The position numbers and the translations under genes are program-made. From contig GL947594.1 in assembly GCA_000218705.1 (NCBI GenBank), positions 833,848 to 897,847 of the forward strand: DNA of 64,000 nucleotides, given 5' to 3'. This document shows positions 1 through 6,409 of this stretch, in pieces. Under the pieces are notes generated by a model. The model did not search any database, was not told the DNA's origin, and worked only from the letters and a program-made list of their open reading frames with translations. Position 1 is the stretch's first letter; each line of letters begins with the position of its first letter. Source of the stretch: Prochlorococcus marinus bv. HNLC1 (GTDB lineage: Bacteria > Cyanobacteriota > Cyanobacteriia > PCC-6307 > Cyanobiaceae).

Positions 1-36
1 TTAGTTTATTCGAAGATTAAAATTAGTAGAAGTTAA

Positions 37-654
37 TTATTTTATATAAGAACTTGATTTTATATCATTAATAAATACTGCATCTGGTAATTTTTTAGTT
101 GCGATAATATACGCCATATATTTTGTTTTATTCCCATAAGAGTGACCCATACTTTTTGTTATTTGACCATTATCTCTAATATTTGTAATCCCTTCATTTA
201 TATATTGTTCTTCAGTAAGATCAATCACATAATTTCTACATTTAGACTCTAACCACCAGTGATAATCCCTCATATTTTTATCAAGAGGGCATAAGGCTTT
301 ATATAAATCAAAATTTTTATGAAAAAATCTATGCATTACTCCTGCGACCAAATAACTCCATCCTCTAGTTAAATTATCTTTGCTTCTATTTGGAGGACAT
401 TCTCCATTAGTATATTTCTTACCAATATCTATTTGACTAAGTTCTAACATTTCTCTATCAGAATTATTTAAACCCATCGGTCTTATAAATATATCCAAAA
501 TTGATTCAGATATTGAGTGAATATTTTTAATTGATGCAGGAGTTGTTAAATCTCCCTTCATGTATTTTTCTTTAGGGGAAAAAAGTTTCGTATTTTTTAA
601 AACTTTATTATTTTGAACTAATTTTCCCTTTCTTGATGTAATAAATAAATCCAT
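37..654 (-). CDS. Hypothetical protein with a Cys...His...Asp motif set
   Basis: A 205-residue protein with no signal peptide or membrane segment; I do not recognise it as a named protein. The middle holds C86 (in NGECPP), a helical stretch to about residue 112, then YHWWLES (H132) and VIDLTEEQY (D145). This Cys-His-Asp spacing with 'HWW...IDLTEEQ' resembles small proteins common in phages of marine cyanobacteria, which look like papain/transglutaminase-type folds; that link is an inference from motif shape only. The start is ATG at 654. It stands alone on the minus strand, with a divergent small gene starting at 768. Existence of the gene is fairly sure, its function is not. Confidence 0.65.
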   Translation of the reverse strand: MDLFITSRKGKLVQNNKVLKNTKLFSPKEKYMKGDLTTPASIKNIHSISESILDIFIRPMGLNNSDREMLELSQIDIGKKYTNGECPPNRSKDNLTRGWSYLVAGVMHRFFHKNFDLYKALCPLDKNMRDYHWWLESKCRNYVIDLTEEQYINEGITNIRDNGQITKSMGHSYGNKTKYMAYIIATKKLPDAVFINDIKSSSYIK

Positions 655-767
655 TGATAAATCATAAAATTAATTTTAAAAATTTAGATTTATTAATTGT
701 CTTAATAATGAAAGTTAAAATTTAAGATATATGAGGATAATTAAAGACTAGAGATTTAGGAGGTTTT

Positions 768-926
768 ATGAAACTCACTACTCCGTTCAATGCTCTTAGA
801 AATGCAACTTCAGATATGTGGAGAATGCATGATTTTAATTACAAATTACCTAAAGAAGCAAAGCAAGATTACTGGGATAAAGAATGTATAGAACATCCAA
901 CAAGTGCTCATTGCAAAGTGTACTGA
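768..926 (+). CDS. Tiny conserved-type protein (52 aa), MKL...EHPTSAHC family
   Basis: A 52-residue ORF starting MKLTTPFNAL and ending ECIEHPTSAHCKVY. A near-perfect Shine-Dalgarno (TAGGAGG, 757-763) sits 4 nt before the ATG, which is unusually strong for this genome and supports real translation. The C-terminal block DYWDKEC-EHPT-C matches a broken paralogue on the other strand at 6410-6578 (DYWDQEC-EHPT-CLIYCD), so this is a small family with two conserved cysteines and an aromatic/acidic core. No signal peptide or membrane segment is visible. Function is unknown; the two cysteines could bind metal or form a disulfide, but that is a guess. Confidence 0.75.
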   Translation: MKLTTPFNALRNATSDMWRMHDFNYKLPKEAKQDYWDKECIEHPTSAHCKVY

Positions 927-952
927 AGGCAATATCAATTTAAGATATTAAA

Positions 953-972
953 AAGACCCTTTTGAGGATCTT
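953..972 (+). terminator. Weak candidate terminator after the 52-aa gene
   Basis: AAGACCC, a TTTT-containing loop, then GAGGATCTT can fold into a short imperfect hairpin 26 nt after the stop at 926. The stem has a mismatch and the following T-run is poor, so this is only a candidate. Confidence 0.3.
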
Positions 973-1007
973 GTATTTAATAAGATATTTATTTTGTAAA
1001 ATTAAAA

Positions 1008-1613
1008 ATGCCTTCTAAGAATTCAATATCTAAATATGATTGGCAATATATTATAAGTGGATTTTTTTTAATCTCAGTTTTTATTTTTACAGATTTAATT
1101 AGAGTTTTTGATAAAGAATTTTTTTACTATGTACCAAGATTAATTAGTGATCAACCTTATAGAATTTTCACCTCAATTTTAGTCCATGCAGATTTAAATC
1201 ATTTATTAAGTAATCTTGGAGGAATAATTATCACAAGATATTTTTTGATGAGACTTGGAATTGAAAGTAGATTTTTTTATTTGAAATTTATTTTAATTTG
1301 TTCTTTTTTAAATTTCTTTATTATTTGGGTTTATGAAAAGATCTTATCGTATTTTTTTAATTTCTATCTGAATTATGCCGCTTTAGGATTTAGTGGAATA
1401 ATTTATGCTTTATTTGGATTCTTACTATTAAGTTCTTTTTATGGAAAAAATTATTTTTTAGGCAAACAAATTAGTTTGAAATCTAATTTTGAAATTCAAA
1501 AAATGTTAAAGACAATATGTCTTATAGGATTGATTTTCTCTTTCTTACCAGGAGTAAGTTTATTGGGTCATATAAGTGGATTTATTTCTGGATGTTTTTT
1601 ATTTTTAATCTAA
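1008..1613 (+). CDS. Rhomboid family intramembrane serine protease
   Basis: A 201-residue polytopic membrane protein. The rhomboid signature is complete: RIFTSILVHADLNHLLSNL gives H60, H65 and N69 (HxxxxHxxxN in the second membrane segment), GFSG at 127-130 supplies catalytic S129, and GHISGFISG supplies catalytic H188. Family knowledge: the Ser-His dyad cuts transmembrane helices within the plane of the membrane. The length fits the compact six-helix core, with no cytosolic or extra C-terminal domain. Substrate is unknown. It follows the 52-aa gene after an 81-nt spacer; an AT-rich stretch without a clear ribosome site precedes the ATG. Confidence 0.85.
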   Translation: MPSKNSISKYDWQYIISGFFLISVFIFTDLIRVFDKEFFYYVPRLISDQPYRIFTSILVHADLNHLLSNLGGIIITRYFLMRLGIESRFFYLKFILICSFLNFFIIWVYEKILSYFFNFYLNYAALGFSGIIYALFGFLLLSSFYGKNYFLGKQISLKSNFEIQKMLKTICLIGLIFSFLPGVSLLGHISGFISGCFLFLI

Positions 1614-1680
1614 ATAAGATTAATTATTCTTTGATCAACTTAATGTTGTTATTGTACATATTAGATATCCAACTATTTTT

Positions 1681-1785
1681 TTACTCTTTACTTTTAAATG
1701 ATTCAATTTTGATATCAAAAGTAACCACTACTCCAATACTTATTAGCAATAATCCAAGTGCAATTTGAGGTGAAGGTAAAACCAT
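1681..1785 (-). CDS. Possible 34-aa single-span membrane protein
   Basis: On the minus strand, ATG at 1785 opens a 34-codon frame (MVLPSPQIALG...). A hydrophobic stretch of about 16 residues (IALGLLLISIGVVVTF) is followed by a charged tail ending KSKE. The shape is like the tiny one-helix subunits of photosystems and the cytochrome b6f complex, but it does not match PsaI, PsaM, PsbM, PsbN, PsbX, PetL, PetM or PetN as I know them. No clear ribosome site is seen. It lies just beyond the 3' end of the rhomboid gene on the opposite strand. Treat as a candidate only. Confidence 0.35.
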   Translation of the reverse strand: MVLPSPQIALGLLLISIGVVVTFDIKIESFKSKE

Positions 1786-1878
1786 ATAAAACTTATTTTC
1801 AGTCACTCTATCGAATCCATTCAAATATTAATGAAAGATTGAGTAATATTAACTTTAAATAAATCAGCATATTTAAAA

Positions 1879-2073
1879 ATGGCAAAAGTAGAAAATGATC
1901 TTGATATCTATTACGCAGTTGGCAACGCCAATACTCAAAGACAAGAGAGTGAAATTTCAGTAATTATTAATAAAAGGAATTCTGCAGGGTGGAAGTTGAT
2001 ATCAACATCCACAGCAATTGTGGATAATAAAAATAATTTTTCAAATCTATATTTATTTTGGGAAAAAGGATAA
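1879..2073 (+). CDS. Small DUF4177-like protein
   Basis: A 64-residue soluble protein, MAKVENDLDIYYAV... ending LYLFWEKG. The pattern 'INKRNSAGWKLISTST...NLYLFWEK' (a helix, then Gly-Trp-Lys/Glu-Leu and an edge strand ending in an aromatic-x-Lys) is typical of the DUF4177 family of small bacterial proteins of unknown role. No membrane segment or catalytic motif. A good terminator follows at 2129-2153, so it is probably a monocistronic transcript. The family assignment is from pattern only. Confidence 0.6.
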   Translation: MAKVENDLDIYYAVGNANTQRQESEISVIINKRNSAGWKLISTSTAIVDNKNNFSNLYLFWEKG

Positions 2074-2128
2074 TAAATAATAGATCGATATACTTTTTAC
2101 GTTTAGTTCTACAATAATTAAACACATT

Positions 2129-2153
2129 AAAAAGACCCTATCGGAGTCTTTTT
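2129..2153 (+). terminator. Rho-independent terminator after the DUF4177-like gene
   Basis: AAAAAGAC and CC pair with GG and GTCTTTTT around a TATC loop, with a single bulged A in the 3' arm. The A-rich left arm and T-rich right arm make it usable from both strands. It lies 56 nt after the stop at 2073. Confidence 0.75.
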
Positions 2154-2594
2154 TATTAGTGATGACAGAAGGAGATCTAGTTGATAATCAGATTAAGAGT
2201 TCTTTTAAAAATTAGTTTTGATAGTAAAAGTGATTATTCACTTCTTCAAATTTTACTAAGACTTTATTTTTAAAGAAGTTCAAAATTTATCGCGGAAGTT
2301 TAATTTCTTAATACTTGAATCTCTTTCCTAAAAGGTTAGAGAAGTTAATTTGCCATGGTATTGAAGACCATCGATTAGTGAAGATCTAGTTGGTCAACCT
2401 TGGTCGAGTTGATCACTGTAACTGTCGTTTTATTAAATTAGTCAGTTTAAAAACTTTTGCATTATTCCTTTACATCGCATAAGGATTAAGAAATTTATTT
2501 ACTTTTCTACCAATTCTTATTGCCCTTTTAATCATAAAAAGATTAATTAGTTATTAATACTGCAGTCTATTAATAGTTGAACGATTAGATTAAT
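2154..2594. other. Gene-free spacer with local hairpins
   Basis: No reading frame of convincing length on either strand. Two local hairpins occur close together: ATGGT/ACCAT near 2354-2370, and GGTCAAC/GTTGATC near 2391-2413 around a nine-base loop. The ten-base string GATCTAGTTG occurs twice (about 2174 and 2383). This could be the leader of the Yfr1-like RNA or a separate structured transcript, but there is no terminator before 2634 to define one. Confidence 0.3.
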
Positions 2595-2668
2595 ATCATC
2601 AGAAAACTCCTCACACACTAATTTCTGATTATTAAACGCCCCGATTCATAAGAATTAGGGTGTTTTTT
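2595..2668 (+). ncRNA. yfr1: Yfr1-like small RNA
   Basis: The eleven-base core ACTCCTCACAC at 2606-2616 is identical to the ultraconserved single-stranded core I know from the cyanobacterial regulatory RNA Yfr1. It is presented in a loop: ATCAGAAA (2598-2605) can pair perfectly with TTTCTGAT (2622-2629). An alternative upstream hairpin (TATTAAT 2568-2574 with ATTAATA 2589-2595) would leave the core unpaired. The RNA ends in a strong terminator, AAACGCCC and GATTC pairing with GAATT and GGGTGTTT, followed by a T-run (2634-2668). The 5' end is estimated. Against a plain Yfr1 call: the usual guaB-trxA neighbourhood is absent here. Confidence 0.65.
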
Positions 2669-2752
2669 AATCACTTAAATTCTTTTCAATGTTACTCATA
2701 TGTGCCAATTTAATAACCTGACTCCTCATATTGCTTCAAAAAATAATTCCTG

Positions 2753-2758
2753 TAATAT
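2753..2758 (+). promoter_or_regulatory. -10 box of Yfr2-like copy A
   Basis: TAATAT sits 6-7 nt before the presumed RNA start at 2764/2765. The same hexamer at the same spacing precedes copy B (9129-9134), and the 24 bases from this box into the RNA differ at only two positions between the copies. No clear -35 element is seen. Confidence 0.6.
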
Positions 2759-2763
2759 CAAAA

Positions 2764-2859
2764 AGTGTGTAGGAGAGGTTTTATTGAAACAGTGGAAACA
2801 AGGAAACACTTGATTCAGTAGAACCAGAGAAAGACCTCTAGAGATAGGGGTCTTTTTTT
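2764..2859 (+). ncRNA. Yfr2-family small RNA, copy A
   Basis: An RNA of about 96 nt. It opens with an unpaired GTGTGTAGGAG segment (2765-2775). A 12-bp stem follows, 2777-2788 with 2814-2825 (two G-U pairs), closing a loop that carries two tandem GGAAACA repeats (2794-2800 and 2802-2808). It ends in a terminator, AAAGACCTCT pairing with AGGGGTCTTT plus T-run (2830-2859). The tandem GGAAACA loop and overall plan match the Yfr2-type (Cyano-1 motif) RNAs of picocyanobacteria as I know them. It lies about 95 nt downstream of, and co-directional with, the Yfr1-like RNA, and its 5' segment is almost complementary to the Yfr1 core. Confidence 0.8.
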
Positions 2860-2950
2860 ATGAAAGGATTATCTTGAAATGTTCATTGCAATACTTTTAG
2901 CTACATAAAAAGACCCTTGAAATCAATAATTTAAAAATATCCTTGGAAAT

Positions 2951-2992
2951 AAAAATGACCCTGAAAGTGAACGATCTTTCAAGGTCATTTTT
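2951..2992. terminator. Long bidirectional hairpin terminator with no adjacent gene
   Basis: AAAAATGACC-TGAAAG pairs with CTTTCA-GGTCATTTTT, about 16 bp with one mismatch, around an eight-base loop. It is the strongest terminator-like hairpin in the region. On the plus strand the nearest upstream transcript (Yfr2-like copy A) already ends at 2859; on the minus strand there is no annotated gene between here and 4939. It therefore marks the end of an unrecognised transcript, or is a second barrier between the RNA cluster and the gene at 3230. Confidence 0.65.
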
Positions 2993-3173
2993 GTAGAGAG
3001 TAAGAAGTATATAAAAGACACTAATCCCCATTAATGTCTTTCTCTCTTACTGGATAAATTCGACACCTGAATTATCCAATCCAAGTAAAATTAGCAGAGT
3101 TAAAAAATATTTCTCACAAATATATTGAGGTTCATACATTTGTTTTAAATGACAAAAATAAAGGAGTAAACAT

Positions 3174-3218
3174 ATGAGCTTTTTCTTTTTTACTTCGAGG
3201 TATATTTTTATGAGTTAA
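3174..3218 (+). CDS. Possible 14-codon leader ORF
   Basis: ATG at 3174 is preceded by AAGGAG (7 nt upstream) and encodes MSFFFFTSRYIFMS, then stops 11 nt before the ATG of the gene at 3230. The peptide is rich in Phe. The main gene's own ATG has no comparable ribosome site, so translation of the short ORF may feed or control the downstream start. Could also be chance. Confidence 0.35.
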   Translation: MSFFFFTSRYIFMS

Positions 3219-3229
3219 AAAAATTATCT

Positions 3230-3742
3230 ATGTCAAAGTTAGAAAAAGATATTAAGGGTAGAGAATATATTTTCTGCAAAGAAAAAAATATGAGGGAGTA
3301 TGACTGTTGCAATTTATGGATTAAAGAAAAAGTATTGTCTTTTAATAAGTATGAAGGCGCAGCTGTAGAAATATTTAATAAAGAAGTAACTGAATATTTT
3401 ACTTTTACGCCCCAATTTGGAAGATTTGAGGGATTTACAGATCTTTTTAATTATATAGAATTTTGGTTAAAAGAAAATGAAATTCTTATTACTTCAGTTG
3501 ATGTGAGTGTTTGTGAATTAAGTGCTCTGATTTTTAAGATAGATTTAGATACAATGGAATTAGGCGAAGAGATAGAAAGAATTAGTGGCAGTGAATGTTT
3601 TACCTATGGATACAGAGAAGAAGAGAAGGTATTTTTCAATCAAGATAAAGAAAAAGATATTACTGCGAAAGAATGGGGATGGTATGAAGTTTCTTATGAT
3701 TACGAAGAAAATGAATATGAGGATATTGATCCACAATTTTAG
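3230..3742 (+). CDS. Hypothetical protein, 170 aa
   Basis: A soluble acidic protein I do not recognise. There is no signal peptide or membrane segment. It has six cysteines (for example YDCCNLW near residues 24-30 and VCELSAL near 93) and a strongly acidic C-terminal tail rich in Glu, Asp and Tyr (YDYEENEYEDIDPQF). The gene stands alone: a candidate leader ORF lies just upstream and a hairpin at 3831-3866 follows. Codon usage is AT-rich like the neighbours, so recent transfer is not evident. It is probably a lineage-specific protein of the accessory region. Confidence 0.6.
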   Translation: MSKLEKDIKGREYIFCKEKNMREYDCCNLWIKEKVLSFNKYEGAAVEIFNKEVTEYFTFTPQFGRFEGFTDLFNYIEFWLKENEILITSVDVSVCELSALIFKIDLDTMELGEEIERISGSECFTYGYREEEKVFFNQDKEKDITAKEWGWYEVSYDYEENEYEDIDPQF

Positions 3743-3830
3743 TTTGTTCTAATATTTGGCATTGGATAATCTACTATTCAAAAATATATTTTCAATAATT
3801 TAAGTAAGTATTTATCAACAAAATTTTTTT

Positions 3831-3866
3831 TAAAAAATAAAAAACTCTCTTATTCTAGAGAGCCTT
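3831..3866. terminator. Candidate terminator in the 3743-4061 spacer
   Basis: CTCTCT (3845-3850) pairs with AGAGAG (3857-3862) around a six-base loop. The better T-run lies on the minus-strand side (TTTTTTATTTTTT); the plus-strand side reads CCTTATT. It may end the gene at 3230 or a minus-strand transcript. The rest of the 3743-4061 spacer shows no gene. Confidence 0.4.
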
Positions 3867-4061
3867 ATTAGCGATGTTAAAACAATTTAATAATCTAAAA
3901 TAGTTTATTGATTAATCAGAAATTAATGTATGAATAGTGCGAATTGATATTTCTAATTTGTCTTAATATCCAATTACTAAAACATTGATTACATAAAATA
4001 CTTTTTGTAAATCGTTGTTAATCTATAACTGATTAATATTCTTTTATGCATTGAAGATTTC

Positions 4062-4916
4062 ATGATTGACCTAAAAAGAAATGGCAAAAAGGAACCTATT
4101 AGAGCAACTGGTTTAAGATCAAGAGTCTCCTCCTGTTATTCTCCTAATCAAAAAGAAGATTTTAAAATTAGTAGAGGAAAATTTTCTAACTTTTTAACTT
4201 GTAAGAGATGTTTTTACTTGGATCGAGTGAAAGGTTTAGATCCTCCGGGTACTCCTGGATGGACTTTAAATGAAACAACAGATTTATTATTAAAAAAGGA
4301 ATTCGATTATTGCCGAGAGAGACAAATTCCTCATCGATTATTTATAGAAAATCAATTAAGTAATGTAGTACCTTTTGATCATCCAGAAATTGATAATTGG
4401 AGGGATTCTCTTCATAAAGGACTGATGCTTCGTCATAAGGATACAAATATTATTTTAACTGGAGGTGTAGATGATATTTGGCAGCACAATATTTCAAAGC
4501 AATTAATTATTGTCGATTATAAATCACAGGCAAAACTTGGAAGAGTAGACAAACAAGATTATCTTGAAGATCCTTATCATGAGGCATATAAAATCCAAAT
4601 GGATTTTTATGCTTACCTTCTTTCGGGGATGGGGTTTGATGTTCATCAAACATCTTATTTTTTAGTTTGTAATGCAAAGAGAGATGATCAAGAATTTAAA
4701 AAAAGAATGAATTTTGACGAATATTTAGTACCCTATAATTGGAATATTGATTGGATTGATAATAAAATTGATGAAATGGTTAACTTAATGAATGGTAGTC
4801 AAGTCCCAGAGCAGAATCTATCATGCAAAAACTGTGCTTATTCAGAACAATATGCCAAAGTTATCAGTAATGAATTTAAAGAAGATAAAGTAGAAATTCA
4901 AGGCAGTCTTTTTTAG
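4062..4916 (+). CDS. PD-(D/E)XK family nuclease with two CxxC pairs
   Basis: A 284-residue RecB/Cas4-type nuclease domain. Core motifs are GGVDDIW (D137/D138), LIIVDYKSQ (D152 and K154, the D-x-K catalytic pair) and YKIQMDFYAYLL (Q179xxxY183, motif V of this superfamily). Cys pairs flank the core: C47xxC50 (TCKRC) and C255xxC258 (SCKNC), an arrangement like the four-cysteine Fe-S or zinc site of Cas4 and AddB nucleases. Family knowledge: Mg-dependent DNA cleavage in repair or processing. No helicase or cas gene is adjacent, so the role is open. Convergent with the hydrolase gene ending at 4939. Confidence 0.8.
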   Translation: MIDLKRNGKKEPIRATGLRSRVSSCYSPNQKEDFKISRGKFSNFLTCKRCFYLDRVKGLDPPGTPGWTLNETTDLLLKKEFDYCRERQIPHRLFIENQLSNVVPFDHPEIDNWRDSLHKGLMLRHKDTNIILTGGVDDIWQHNISKQLIIVDYKSQAKLGRVDKQDYLEDPYHEAYKIQMDFYAYLLSGMGFDVHQTSYFLVCNAKRDDQEFKKRMNFDEYLVPYNWNIDWIDNKIDEMVNLMNGSQVPEQNLSCKNCAYSEQYAKVISNEFKEDKVEIQGSLF

Positions 4917-4938
4917 GGAAATTAATTACTTAAAAATT

Positions 4939-5637
4939 TTATTTCCAATTTATTTCATCCCACCATGCTCTAACTTTTGAAGTGCAGCCATACCAATTCT
5001 TACCAAAAATACCTCCATGTACTGTATTAGGTAAAGTAATTTGTTGCGAATTTTTTAAAAGTGATGAGGATAATGGAACTAAACCATCTCCACATTCATT
5101 TTTATCTCCAGATATTGATTTATATGAATTTCTCGCTACAAGTTTAGTTAAAAGAGAAGTTTGATTTGAATTGATTTCTACTTTACCTCCAATAGAAACA
5201 TAATTAATATTTTTAAAAAAATTGCCTGGATATTTTTCATCTACAAACCTTCTCAACTTAGTTGCTCTAACAGCTTGATGTGGACTTCCTAAAGTAATTA
5301 AATTTCTGGTAGTAGATTTTCCGTTATATATTACATCCTTAAATGGTTCACTTGAAAGATACAGTCTCAATATAATCCCTCCTGAACTATGTCCGATTAG
5401 ATCAACTGTTTTTGCTTTAGTTTCATTCAATGAGAAAGCAACCATTTTTTTGACTTTATTCAAAATAGTTATCCATCCTTCTGCTGAATTGCTTTTTAAC
5501 CAATCTCCTCTTGTTACATCTACCACATATACTTTCCTGCCAGAAATATTTTCAATAGCATTTTTAGCAGGATTATAAGAGTCTGAAGTGATTAGAAAAC
5601 CACCGAGTATAATTATTGGATTTTTAATCTTTTGCAC
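4939..5637 (-). CDS. Alpha/beta hydrolase, lipase-like
   Basis: A 232-residue alpha/beta hydrolase. The N-terminal strand NPIIILGGFLITSDSY is followed by the nucleophile elbow GHSSGG (S84), then TLGSPH near 116-120. The acid is probably D184 in CGDGLVPL and the base H207 in NTVHGG, giving a complete triad in order. The 'ITLGSPH...GDG-VP' pattern is typical of lipase class 2/PGAP1-like esterases that act on lipids or lipid-linked substrates. No clear signal peptide. It is convergent with the nuclease gene; the stops are 22 nt apart. Substrate cannot be told from sequence. Confidence 0.8.
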   Translation of the reverse strand: MQKIKNPIIILGGFLITSDSYNPAKNAIENISGRKVYVVDVTRGDWLKSNSAEGWITILNKVKKMVAFSLNETKAKTVDLIGHSSGGIILRLYLSSEPFKDVIYNGKSTTRNLITLGSPHQAVRATKLRRFVDEKYPGNFFKNINYVSIGGKVEINSNQTSLLTKLVARNSYKSISGDKNECGDGLVPLSSSLLKNSQQITLPNTVHGGIFGKNWYGCTSKVRAWWDEINWK

Positions 5638-5797
5638 AGATTTTTATTCTAAATATAAACTAGCTTGAAACATAAAAATCATAAAGACATAAATGATTTT
5701 TTATTTAAATATTTTCGTTAAAAATTATTTATATTTATTCATGATCTATAGACTTTTAGATCTTAATGATATTTTCTTTTTATTTTGACAATGACGA

Positions 5798-5926
5798 ATG
5801 AAGGGATTTAAAGAAACTCAACCTTTAGGAAAAACTACTTCAAGACTCAATGGGTGTATTCACACGCTGCTTGGTTTTTCGTTTAATATTAAATTAAGGG
5901 AAATAATCTATTTTTGTATTAGTTGA
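5798..5926 (+). CDS. Weak candidate small ORF, 42 aa
   Basis: ATG at 5798 opens a 42-codon frame (MKGFKETQPLGKTT...) that stops 5 nt before the ATG of the next gene. The GC content here is a little higher than the flanking spacer, which is why it stands out, but there is no ribosome site and I know no homologue. It may be the leader of the downstream gene. Confidence 0.2.
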   Translation: MKGFKETQPLGKTTSRLNGCIHTLLGFSFNIKLREIIYFCIS

Positions 5927-5931
5927 ATTTA

Positions 5932-6318
5932 ATGATTGATAAAAAAATAACTCTCATCATTGGTAATGATATTTATAATTCAAATCCAAGATTATTTGAT
6001 GATTTCAAATATCACGAATATGAAGCATTCTTCATTGATGAATTTGGTTCAAAACAAACTATGGATTATTGGTCTGGGGATAAATTTTTTGGTAATTATA
6101 TGGAAATATTTTATTTTTTTGGAATCGATGAGGAGGAAGAGAGTTCAAAATGTAAAGGTTTAAAAATTTGGTTTAAGGAATATGCAACATTAAATGAAAA
6201 GGAGAAAAATTTTTGGATAGAGATTGCAGAAGATTTTGGATACCCCTTACAGATTAAAATAAATACATCTTTCGGAGAAGTGAAAGATTTTGAATATGAT
6301 GAATTAAAAGATTTATAG
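5932..6318 (+). CDS. Hypothetical protein, 128 aa
   Basis: A soluble, acidic protein I do not recognise. It begins MIDKKITLIIGNDIY, is rich in aromatic residues in the middle (KFFGNYMEIFYFFGID) and has an acidic run EEEES near 64-68. There are no membrane segments, signal peptide or known catalytic motif. I chose ATG at 5932 over an in-frame TTG at 5923. It stands alone between long spacers, typical of the accessory region here. Real gene likely, function unknown. Confidence 0.55.
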   Translation: MIDKKITLIIGNDIYNSNPRLFDDFKYHEYEAFFIDEFGSKQTMDYWSGDKFFGNYMEIFYFFGIDEEEESSKCKGLKIWFKEYATLNEKEKNFWIEIAEDFGYPLQIKINTSFGEVKDFEYDELKDL

Positions 6319-6409
6319 CAGAAAATATTCTAGAAGTTTTTAAAGACTTCAATGTTTATATTTATATGATTGAAATTTTATAGAAAAATTTTGTTAGCTA
6401 GTTTCTTAA

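Noticed and set aside
1517-1768. 83-codon plus-strand frame overlapping the rhomboid 3' end
   Set aside because: It is a shadow in another frame of the rhomboid gene, with low-complexity Leu/Phe/Ile composition of AT-rich noise.
1681-1785. PsbN, PsaM or PetM identity for the 34-aa frame
   Set aside because: The sequence does not match those proteins beyond having one hydrophobic helix.
2340-2430. tRNA-like stretch with GGTCAAC/GTTGATC hairpin
   Set aside because: No cloverleaf, no T-arm GTTCRA motif and no acceptor stem could be fitted.
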